From the NCBI GenBank assembly GCA_034002365.1, contig JAVFAR010000080.1:1-12353 (forward strand): a DNA stretch of 12,353 nt, given 5' to 3'. This DNA comes from Trichloromonas sp034002365 (GTDB lineage Bacteria > Desulfobacterota > Desulfuromonadia > Desulfuromonadales > Trichloromonadaceae). Below, piece after piece: positions 7,222-12,353 of the stretch. The position numbers and the translations under genes were made by a program. A model generated the notes under the pieces. That model ran no database searches, was not told the origin of the DNA, and saw nothing but the letters and a program-made list of their open reading frames with translations. How positions within the stretch are numbered: the first letter of the stretch is position 1; each line of letters begins with the position of its first letter.

Positions 7222-7817
7222 CAAATCTCCCCTGCCATCTGCTTGTATCGTAACATTTCCGTCTTAACCGATTCGGCCAACGCACCCGCCTTGAGCGCGA
7301 CCACGCTGCGCTCTTCCTTGCCCAGCAATCTGCCGAGGCGCTCCTTGTCAAGCAGCCGCCAGCAAGGAATCCGGCGGCAGGCCGCACTTGAAACAACCTT
7401 CTCGGCAATTCCGGAGGACACATCCTCAGCCAGCATGACCACCGCGACCTGCCCCGGAACCGCCATGGCGTCCAACACCAGCTTTCCTCCGGAGAGCACG
7501 ACCCCAGATTTCTTGGCCATCCCCAAGAGATTGATGATTCTGGACTCGATGGCCGCCAAGAGGGCCCCGTTAAGAGACTCCGGGTCGATGGCCGGCAAAT
7601 CCCGCCGGAATGCCCGCTGAAACTGGCGGCGCTGAACCGCAACGCGGATACAATCCCGACTCAAACACGTATAGGCGCCGCGTCCGGGAAGACGTCCCCG
7701 ATAATCGACCAGAAGTTCACCATCGGGAGAGACGACGTACCGAACCAGTTGATCTTGTTCCATGACCTGTCGGCAACCGAGACAGCTGCGCTTGGGCGTA
7801 TGCCGTTTATCGGCCAT
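7221..7817 (-). CDS. YlxR (DUF448) - L7Ae/YlxQ fusion, RNA-binding protein
   Basis: A 198-residue protein joining two small proteins that are separate neighbouring genes (ylxR, ylxQ) between nusA and infB in Firmicutes. The YlxR part (about 1-75) has RSCLGCRQ (10-17) and GRLPGRGAYTC (41-51). The second part (about 90-195) is L7Ae-like, with LLGMAKKSGVVLSGGKLVLD (97-116), a VVMLAEDVSSG strand-turn and a VVALKAGALAESV end. L7Ae-fold proteins bind kink-turn RNA, and YlxR has been linked to RNase P in Bacillus; a role in RNA binding here is inference. Cys12, Cys15, Cys51 and Cys56 could form a metal site, but this is unproven. The ATG at 7817 lies 10 nt after the nusA stop; the nearest purine-rich site is about 14 nt upstream, so initiation may be coupled. 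The stop overlaps the infB start. Confidence 0.88.
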   Translation of the reverse strand: MADKRHTPKRSCLGCRQVMEQDQLVRYVVSPDGELLVDYRGRLPGRGAYTCLSRDCIRVAVQRRQFQRAFRRDLPAIDPESLNGALLAAIESRIINLLGMAKKSGVVLSGGKLVLDAMAVPGQVAVVMLAEDVSSGIAEKVVSSAACRRIPCWRLLDKERLGRLLGKEERSVVALKAGALAESVKTEMLRYKQMAGEI

Positions 7818-7827
7818 CCGGTAACGA

Positions 7828-9105
7828 TCAGCCCTCTTCAGAGACGGCGGAACCGGCCGTATCTGTTTGGTCGGTCGCGACAAGAGGCGCAAGATGGCGA
7901 GCCAGTTCTTCCTTGGTCATGGCGCTGCGTCCCGGAAGATCGAACTCCTTCGCCATTTCGTAAAGCTCATCCCGCGTATGCCGAGCGGCCAGTCCGGCAA
8001 CGGCATCGGACTCCAGCTCAACAACGGAGCCGTCCTCCCGGTCCGCCAGAAAAGACTCTTCCTGTTCAATTTCAGCGGCCCGTGTTTCGCTCTTGATATC
8101 GATCTTCCAACCGATAAGCTTCGCGGCAAGGCGGACATTCTGTCCTTTCTTGCCGATCGCCAGGGACAACTGATCATCCGGCACGATGATTTCAAGCGCC
8201 TGCTCGTCGGCGTCGACATAAACCCGCGCCACCTCGGCGGGGGCCAGGGCCGCGCAAGCAAAACGTGCCGTATCGGGAGACCAGGGAATGATATCGATCT
8301 TCTCACCCCGCAATTCGGAAACGACATTCTGAACTCGGGAACCGCGCATGCCGACACACGCCCCTACCGGATCCACATCGGGATCGTGGGAAACGACAGC
8401 GATTTTCGCGCGACTTCCCGGCTCACGGGAGACCGACTTGATTTCAACAATCCCTTCAGCAATTTCCGGAACCTCGAAGGCAAAGAGGGCGGCGACCACC
8501 CCGGGGTGGGTACGAGACATGATAATCTGCGGCCCCTTGGTCGACATTTTAACATCGGAGATATAGGCCCGAACGCGATCCCCCTGGCGGTAGTTTTCCC
8601 GGGGAACCTGTTCCCGGTGAGGAAGGAGGGCTTCCGCGCGACCGAGATCGATAATCAGATCACCCCGCTCGTATCGGCGAACGATACCATTGACCAGCTC
8701 GCCGATACGATCCTGGAATTCGTTAAAAACGCCTTCCCGCTCGGCTTCGCGAACCTTCTGAATAATCACCTGTTTGGCCGTCTGGGCAGCGATACGACTG
8801 AAATTGCTCGCGTCCATCTTCATCCCCAGGGAATCCCCGAGTTCGACCTCAGGGTCGATCTCCTGAGCTTCAGCCAGGTCGATTTCCTTGTAGGAATCCT
8901 GGACCTCTTCAACAACCGTAACAAATTCGAAAACTTCGACCTCGCCCAGTTCATTGTTGTAATGAGCTTCAAGATCCCGGGTATTGCGATACTTCTTATT
9001 GGCTGCCGAGAGCACGGCGGACTCCAAGGCCTCGACCAGTACTGCCCGATCAATCCCCTTGTCCTTCACTACCTGGTCGATGATGTGGTTAAGATTCGTG
9101 ACCAT
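7828..9105 (-). CDS. nusA: Transcription termination/antitermination factor NusA
   Basis: Binds RNA polymerase and nascent RNA, promotes pausing and intrinsic termination, and takes part in antitermination on rRNA. The 425-residue protein has an N-terminal polymerase-binding domain (1-125, MVTNLNHIIDQVVKDKGIDR), an S1 domain (about 135-200) ending in GPQIIMSRT, KH1 (about 225-290, DPVGACVGMRGSRVQNVVSE), and KH2 with LSLAIGKKGQNVRLAAKLIG (313-332). After an acidic stretch (345-370) comes a short segment (about 370-408, with DELYEMAKEFDLPGRSAMTK) that resembles a Rho_N/SAP-like helix-extended-loop-helix; it lacks the two acidic repeats of the enterobacterial protein. The ATG at 9105 has GGGGGAAG five nt upstream. 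It lies 90 nt after rimP, across two hairpins. Confidence 0.97.
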   Translation of the reverse strand: MVTNLNHIIDQVVKDKGIDRAVLVEALESAVLSAANKKYRNTRDLEAHYNNELGEVEVFEFVTVVEEVQDSYKEIDLAEAQEIDPEVELGDSLGMKMDASNFSRIAAQTAKQVIIQKVREAEREGVFNEFQDRIGELVNGIVRRYERGDLIIDLGRAEALLPHREQVPRENYRQGDRVRAYISDVKMSTKGPQIIMSRTHPGVVAALFAFEVPEIAEGIVEIKSVSREPGSRAKIAVVSHDPDVDPVGACVGMRGSRVQNVVSELRGEKIDIIPWSPDTARFACAALAPAEVARVYVDADEQALEIIVPDDQLSLAIGKKGQNVRLAAKLIGWKIDIKSETRAAEIEQEESFLADREDGSVVELESDAVAGLAARHTRDELYEMAKEFDLPGRSAMTKEELARHLAPLVATDQTDTAGSAVSEEG

Positions 9106-9134
9106 CTCAACTTCCCCCTGTATCCAAAACGCTT

Positions 9135-9174
9135 GGGGCGTTGGCGCCCCTTGCCGGCAATGAATCTTCGCCGG
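9135..9174 (-). promoter_or_regulatory. Two adjacent hairpins in the rimP-nusA spacer
   Basis: In the 90-nt spacer, CCGGC (9174-9170) can pair with GCCGG (9158-9154) around an 11-nt loop. Just downstream GGGGCG (9150-9145) pairs with CGCCCC (9140-9135) around a CCAA tetraloop. The following bases are AAGCGTTTTGG, too poor in T for a clear terminator. An upstream GGCGTT (9182-9177) could instead pair with AACGCC (9142-9137), disrupting the second hairpin. Possible functions are mRNA processing, differential stability of rimP and nusA segments, or NusA-sensitive pausing; none is proven. Confidence 0.4.
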
Positions 9175-9195
9175 AAACGCCAGCCTTAGTAATAT

Positions 9196-9684
9196 TTAAA
9201 ATCCGAATTCAAGATGACCCTTGGCAATTCCAGCAAAAGGAATCTCGGCAATGCCACCCTTTTTGTCTTGCTGTTCGATCCTGATCCGATCTTCTTCGAC
9301 CCCCAACAGGATGCCGGAAAAAGTCTTGCGGGCATGACCGCGCTGATCGGGGTCCAGACTCTCGAAGGTCTTGACCTTGACCAGACGTCCGGCGAAGCGA
9401 CGATAATCCTCGAGCTTCTTCAACGGCCGGTCCAGGCCGGGAGAAGAAACCTCGAGCCGATATGCGGTGCGAATAAGATCTTCGACCTCGAGAACCGCGC
9501 CGACCTCACGACTGACTTCAGCACAGTCGTCGAGGGTCACGCCCTCCGGCTTGTCGATAAAGATGCGGAGAAACCAGTCCCGCCCCTCGTGCTTATATTC
9601 CAGATCGACCAATTCCAGGCCAAAGCCCTGAAGAATCGGATCGATAATGGCGGTAAGCTGCTCCAATAATGTGTGTTGCGCCAC
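9196..9684 (-). CDS. rimP: Ribosome maturation factor RimP
   Basis: Assembly factor that binds free 30S subunits and helps S12 incorporation and 30S maturation. The 162-residue protein has the usual two domains: an N-terminal alpha/beta domain (about 1-90) with GLELVDLEYKHEGRDWFLRI, FIDKPEGVTLDDCAEVSREV and VSSPGLDRPL (79-88), and a C-terminal SH3/Sm-like barrel (about 90-162) running from RFAGRLVKVKTF to the end. The start is GTG at 9684 with AGGAAG just upstream and AGGG further out. It is the first gene of the rimP-nusA-infB unit, preceded by a promoter and an attenuator-like hairpin. Confidence 0.95.
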   Translation of the reverse strand: MAQHTLLEQLTAIIDPILQGFGLELVDLEYKHEGRDWFLRIFIDKPEGVTLDDCAEVSREVGAVLEVEDLIRTAYRLEVSSPGLDRPLKKLEDYRRFAGRLVKVKTFESLDPDQRGHARKTFSGILLGVEEDRIRIEQQDKKGGIAEIPFAGIAKGHLEFGF

Positions 9685-9696
9685 GTCTTCCTACCC

Positions 9697-9735
9697 TCAA
9701 ATAAAAAAAGTGAGCATGGAGCCCACTTTCTTCAT
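9697..9735 (-). other. Possible 12-codon leader ORF across the rimP attenuator
   Basis: An ATG at 9735 opens a reading frame for MKKVGSMLTFFI that ends at a TGA at 9697, 12 nt before the rimP start. It covers the whole terminator-like hairpin, so ribosomes translating it would disrupt that hairpin. No Shine-Dalgarno sequence precedes it, and a short ORF can arise by chance, so I list it only as a possibility. Confidence 0.15.
9703..9729 (-). terminator. Terminator-like hairpin in rimP leader, candidate attenuator
   Basis: On the minus strand AAAGTGGGC (9729-9721) pairs with GCTCACTTT (9715-9707), nine pairs with one G.U, around a TCCAT loop. A run of seven T (9709-9703) follows and partly overlaps the stem. 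It lies downstream of the probable rimP promoter and 18 nt before the rimP start codon, so it would stop transcripts of the rimP-nusA-infB unit unless read through. NusA stimulates this class of terminator, and NusA feedback on its own operon is known in other bacteria; feedback here is inference. Confidence 0.65.
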
Positions 9736-9756
9736 AGTGAACAAATTAACGGCTGA

Positions 9757-9785
9757 TTCTTACCATGCCGACAGGCGAATTGCAA
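9757..9785 (-). promoter_or_regulatory. Probable sigma-70 promoter of the rimP-nusA-infB unit
   Basis: A -35-like TTGCAA (9785-9780, four of six consensus bases) is separated by 17 nt from TAAGAA (9762-9757); shifting by one base gives AAGAAT, four of six, at 18 nt. AT-rich sequence (TTTAAATTT) lies just upstream as a possible UP element. It sits between the ferredoxin terminator and the rimP leader hairpin, where a promoter is expected. The predicted transcript would have a leader of about 65 nt. Confidence 0.4.
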
Positions 9786-9812
9786 GGGAAATTTAAAGGG
9801 CTCACCGGAGGG

Positions 9813-9846
9813 GAAAAATGGAAAGGGCGCCGATTGGCGCCCTTTC
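9813..9846 (-). terminator. Strong intrinsic terminator after the ferredoxin gene
   Basis: A perfect 11-bp stem, GAAAGGGCGCC (9846-9836) with GGCGCCCTTTC (9831-9821), has an AATC loop and is followed by CATTTTTCCCC on the minus strand. It starts 8 nt after the ferredoxin stop codon and closes the tsf-pyrH-frr-ferredoxin unit. Confidence 0.88.
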
Positions 9847-9854
9847 GGATGGAC

Positions 9855-10013
9855 TTAGGCCACGATCGCGCTGACCGGACAACCGTCGGCGCAAGCGCCG
9901 CACTCGGTGCAGTCTTCGGTGATCATGTACTTGTCTCCGGCTTCGACAATGGCCCCGGCCGGGCAGGTGTCGACGCAAGCGCCGCAGGCGATACACTCCT
10001 CAGTGATTTTCAT
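9855..10013 (-). CDS. Small 2x[4Fe-4S] ferredoxin (clostridial type)
   Basis: A 52-residue electron carrier beginning MKITEECIACGACVDTCP. It has two complete cluster motifs of the form CxxCxxCxxxCP: Cys7, Cys10, Cys13, Cys17 and Cys35, Cys38, Cys41, Cys45, each last cysteine followed by proline. This is the compact bacterial 2x[4Fe-4S] ferredoxin of anaerobes, with no extra domain. The ATG is preceded by AAGGAGG at 7-nt spacing, one of the strongest ribosome binding sites in the window, suggesting high expression. It lies 44 nt after frr with no promoter or terminator visible between, so it is probably transcribed with frr; a strong terminator follows. Its redox partner cannot be told from this window, and its neighbours are translation genes. 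Confidence 0.95.
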   Translation of the reverse strand: MKITEECIACGACVDTCPAGAIVEAGDKYMITEDCTECGACADGCPVSAIVA

Positions 10014-10057
10014 GATACTTCCTCCTTGGGTGATTTGGATGGAGTGGTTTTGGGGGG

Positions 10058-10615
10058 TTAGATCTCCATCACTTCTTTCTCCTTGACCGCCACGGCCTCA
10101 TCGGCCCTGGCCACAAACTTGTCGGTGAGATCCTGAATCTCCTTCTCGACGCGCTTGGCGTCATCTTCGGAAATTTCCTTGTCCTTGGCAAGCTTTTTTA
10201 CCGCATCGTTGGCGTCACGGCGGATATTCCGCACCGCGACCTTGGTATCCTCGGCCATGCGCTTGAGCATTTTAACCATCTCTTTGCGCCGGTCCTCGGT
10301 CAGGGGCGGGATCGCCATGCGGATCAACTGTCCGTCGGAATTCGGGGTCAACCCGAGATCGGCCTTGAAAATCGCCTTCTCGATTTCGGGCAGCAGCTTC
10401 TTTTCCCAGGGCTGAATGGTGATCAGCCGGGGTTCAGGAACCGCCAGCGTGCCCAGCTGACTGAGGGGGGTGGGCGTTCCGTAATAGTCCACGCGCACAT
10501 CGTCAAGCAGCGAGACCGAGGCGCGACCGGTGCGGACCTTGGTAAAATCCTTTTTCAGCGACTCGATAGCTTTGTCCATGGCCGAACGGGCCTTGGTGAC
10601 AATATCCTTGGTCAT
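10058..10615 (-). CDS. frr: Ribosome recycling factor (RRF)
   Basis: Together with EF-G it splits post-termination ribosomes into subunits. The 185-residue product equals the Escherichia coli length. Domain I helices include KKDFTKVRTGRASVSLLDDV (21-40) and the C-terminal coiled helices from DRRKEMVKMLKRMAEDTKVA to the end; domain II contains VDYYGTPTPLSQLGTLAVPE (42-61) and the IQPWEK strand (67-72). I chose the ATG at 10615 because AAGGAG lies 10 nt upstream, inside the end of pyrH, and MTKDIV fits the family; a TTG three codons earlier is too close to that site. The gap to pyrH is five nt. tsf-pyrH-frr is a widely conserved order. Confidence 0.97.
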   Translation of the reverse strand: MTKDIVTKARSAMDKAIESLKKDFTKVRTGRASVSLLDDVRVDYYGTPTPLSQLGTLAVPEPRLITIQPWEKKLLPEIEKAIFKADLGLTPNSDGQLIRMAIPPLTEDRRKEMVKMLKRMAEDTKVAVRNIRRDANDAVKKLAKDKEISEDDAKRVEKEIQDLTDKFVARADEAVAVKEKEVMEI

Positions 10616-10620
10616 TGGAC

Positions 10621-11346
10621 TCAATCTCCTTTGACGATCGTACCGATAGCTTCGCCAAGCACAACCCGCATGATATTGCCACGGCAGGTCAGATCGAAGA
10701 CCACGATCGGCAGATGGTTATCCATACAGAGGGAAGTGGCGGTGGCGTCCATGACCTGCAACCCCCTTTTCAGGACGTCGAGATAGGTCAGGGTCGGAAC
10801 CTTGACGGCATCCTTATCCTTGGCCGGATCGGCCGTATAAACCCCGTCGACCTTGGTCGCCTTGAGGATCACCTCGGCGCCGATCTCCATGGCGCGGAGG
10901 CTGGCGGCGGTATCGGTGGTGAAGTAGGGATTGCCGGTGCCCGCGCCGAAAATCACGACCCGGCCCTTTTCCAGGTGGCGCACGGCGCGACGGCGAATGT
11001 AAGGCTCGGCCACCTGCTGCATCTCGATCGCCGACTGCACGCGGGTCGCCACCCCGACCTTCTCCAGGGCGTCCTGCATGGCCAGGCTGTTCATGACCGT
11101 CGCCAGCATCCCCATGTAGTCGGCGCTGGCCCGATCCATCCCCTTGGAAGCGGCGGCGACGCCGCGGAAAATATTACCGCCGCCGATCACCAGCGCGACC
11201 TGGGTGCCCAGGGCCGTGACCTCACGGATCTCCTCGGCGATCCCGACGATGACGTCGGGATCGATGCCGTAGCCTTGGGTGCCGGCGAGGGCTTCGCCAC
11301 TGAGCTTAAGCAGAATTCTTCGATATGCCGGTTTCGCGTCGGTCAT
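10621..11346 (-). CDS. pyrH: UMP kinase (uridylate kinase)
   Basis: Phosphorylates UMP to UDP with ATP, a committed step toward UTP and CTP; bacterial enzymes are hexamers, usually activated by GTP and inhibited by UTP. The 241-residue product belongs to the amino-acid-kinase fold, with LLKLSGEAL (12-20), the phosphate-binding GGGNIFRG (55-62), GAGTGNPYFTTDTAA (134-148) and KATKVDGVYTADP (162-174). The ATG at 11346 has a weak GGAT site just upstream. It lies 54 nt after tsf; the spacer holds a small imperfect inverted repeat but no clear promoter or terminator. Confidence 0.97.
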   Translation of the reverse strand: MTDAKPAYRRILLKLSGEALAGTQGYGIDPDVIVGIAEEIREVTALGTQVALVIGGGNIFRGVAAASKGMDRASADYMGMLATVMNSLAMQDALEKVGVATRVQSAIEMQQVAEPYIRRRAVRHLEKGRVVIFGAGTGNPYFTTDTAASLRAMEIGAEVILKATKVDGVYTADPAKDKDAVKVPTLTYLDVLKRGLQVMDATATSLCMDNHLPIVVFDLTCRGNIMRVVLGEAIGTIVKGD

Positions 11347-11400
11347 TGTTTATCCGTCAGGCCCCTCCCGGAGAAGGAGCCTTATAGAGTCGAAAGTCAA

Positions 11401-12315
11401 TTACTTAACGAGGGAAGCGACTTCGGAGGCGAAATCGCCTTCTTTTTTCTCGATGCCTTCGCCCAGCTGGAAACGGGCGAAACGGGCAAGTTTGACCGGG
11501 GCGCCGACTTCCTTGGCGAGGGCTTCGACCACCTTGGAAACTTTCTGATCGGGATCGATGACATAGGCTTGCTCAAGCAGGCAGACCTCGCCAAAGAACT
11601 TGTTGATCTGACCATCGAGAATCTTCTCGATCAGATGATCGGGCTTGCCGCTCTCCTTGGCCTTGACCCGCATGATCTCCTTTTCCCGCTCGACAATCTC
11701 GGCAGGAACCTGCCCGCGGTCCAGATACTGAGGGTTGGCGGCGGCCACATGCATGGCCAACTGACGCGCCAGGGCCGGCACTCGCTCATCATCTTCCTTC
11801 GCGGTGGCGAGCTCGACCAGCACACCGATCTTGCCGCCGGCATGAACATAGGAAGTGACCACGCCGGCGTCAACGGCAAAACGGGCAAAACGGCGCACGT
11901 TGATATTCTCGCCGATGGTGGCGATCTGGTGCGTCTGCTCCTCGGCGACCGTGCGGCCGGTGCCGGGGAACGGGGCAGCCATCAACGACTCCAGATCCTT
12001 CGGAGCCTGGGCAATGACGGCCTCGGCTACGCCGGCGGAAAAGGCCTGAAAGGCGGTATTCTTGGCCACGAAATCGGTTTCGGCATTAACTTCGGCAATC
12101 GCTCCGATCCGGCCCTCGCCGGCGGCGGTCACCATCCCTTCGGCAGCGACCCGGCCCGCCTTCTTGGCTGCGGCGGAGAGGCCTTTTTTCCGCAGGTAGT
12201 CGATCGCCGCTTCTAAATCCCCACCGGTTTCGGTCAGGGCTTTTTTGCAATCCATCATGCCGGCGCCGGTTTTGGCGCGCAATTCCGATACCATCGATGC
12301 TGTAATCTGTGCCAC
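11401..12315 (-). CDS. tsf: Elongation factor Ts
   Basis: Nucleotide exchange factor that releases GDP from EF-Tu. The 304-residue protein starts with a UBA-like domain containing TGAGMMDCKKAL (16-27). The EF-Tu-contacting TDFVAKN motif follows at 80-86. The core domain carries further typical stretches such as GGKIGVLVELATAKEDDERV and the dimerisation/coiled region around QVPAEIVEREKEIMRVKAKE. I chose GTG at 12315: GGAGG lies seven nt upstream and MAQITASMVSELR matches the family start, while a TTG two codons earlier overlaps the ribosome binding region. The gene normally follows rpsB, which would be just outside the window. It is complete. Confidence 0.97.
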   Translation of the reverse strand: MAQITASMVSELRAKTGAGMMDCKKALTETGGDLEAAIDYLRKKGLSAAAKKAGRVAAEGMVTAAGEGRIGAIAEVNAETDFVAKNTAFQAFSAGVAEAVIAQAPKDLESLMAAPFPGTGRTVAEEQTHQIATIGENINVRRFARFAVDAGVVTSYVHAGGKIGVLVELATAKEDDERVPALARQLAMHVAAANPQYLDRGQVPAEIVEREKEIMRVKAKESGKPDHLIEKILDGQINKFFGEVCLLEQAYVIDPDQKVSKVVEALAKEVGAPVKLARFARFQLGEGIEKKEGDFASEVASLVK

Positions 12316-12335
12316 GGACAATCCTCCAGCAACCC

Positions 12336-12350
12336 GCCCGAAACCCGGGC
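12336..12350 (-). other. Short inverted repeat upstream of tsf
   Basis: GCCCG (12350-12346) and CGGGC (12340-12336) can form a five-base stem around GGTTT, 20 nt before the tsf start. No T-run follows. It may be part of a larger structure in the presumed rpsB-tsf spacer cut off by the window edge; alone it is weak. Confidence 0.25.
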
Positions 12351-12353
12351 AGA

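Noticed and set aside
7867..9189. Plus-strand open frame of 440 codons antisense to nusA
   Set aside because: Opposite a complete NusA; no recognisable protein family.
9802..9996. Minus-strand 64-codon Arg-rich frame
   Set aside because: Out-of-frame shadow of the ferredoxin gene that also runs through its terminator.
11347..11400. Possible promoter and hairpin in the tsf-pyrH spacer (TTGACT and TATAAG)
   Set aside because: The two boxes are only 8 nt apart, too close for a sigma-70 promoter, and the inverted repeat is imperfect with no T-run.
10615..12216. Plus-strand open frame of 533 codons antisense to pyrH and tsf
   Set aside because: Same reason: shadow of two conserved genes; it also crosses their spacer without a ribosome binding site or domain signal.
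1..12353. Mobile element, CRISPR array, tRNA/rRNA gene or defence system
   Set aside because: No transposase, integrase, spaced repeats or tRNA-like fold was seen; nearly all sequence is taken by conserved housekeeping genes.

Overview
All fourteen recognisable genes lie on the minus strand. They form a compact housekeeping block for translation, transcription elongation and RNA metabolism. Read in transcription order (high to low coordinate) they are tsf, pyrH, frr, a small 2x[4Fe-4S] ferredoxin, rimP, nusA, a ylxR-L7Ae fusion, infB, a DUF503 (ylxP-type) gene, rbfA, a DHH-family nrnA, truB, rpsO and pnp. pnp runs off the low-coordinate edge. Protein sequences, moderately high GC, the DUF503 and DHH-phosphoesterase genes between infB and truB, and a clostridial-type ferredoxin suggest an anaerobic deltaproteobacterium, most likely of the Desulfuromonadales/Geobacter-Pelobacter group. 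That placement is inference from protein character, not a database match.

Layout. (1) 9.8-12.3 kb: tsf-pyrH-frr-ferredoxin, tightly spaced, closed by a strong intrinsic terminator (11-bp perfect stem) just after the ferredoxin. (2) About 9.68-9.79 kb: a probable promoter for the rimP operon, followed by a second terminator-like hairpin with a seven-T run inside the untranslated leader, only about 20 nt before the rimP start; this looks like an attenuator. (3) 1.8-9.68 kb: rimP-nusA-ylxR/L7Ae-infB-DUF503-rbfA-nrnA-truB. Most junctions have gaps of 10-12 nt, abut or overlap; the exception is a 90-nt rimP-nusA gap holding two hairpins. (4) 1.0-1.8 kb: rpsO with its own probable promoter, then a 221-nt rpsO-pnp spacer with two terminator-like hairpins and a third stem beside the pnp ribosome binding site, then pnp.

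How the genes fit together. IF-2, RimP, RbfA, S15, EF-Ts and RRF cover ribosome assembly, initiation, elongation and recycling. NusA acts on RNA polymerase pausing, termination and antitermination. TruB modifies tRNA. PNPase and NrnA degrade RNA and the resulting oligonucleotides. PyrH supplies UDP.

There is no sign of a mobile element, CRISPR array, defence island or unknown multigene system. Coding content is conventional. What merits a second look is mostly regulatory (rimP and pnp leaders, rimP-nusA hairpins, rpsO leader), plus the ferredoxin inserted in a translation cluster and a Rho_N/SAP-like C-terminus on NusA. Several starts were moved inward to fit ribosome binding sites and family N-termini; tsf, rimP, rbfA and rpsO start with GTG or TTG.
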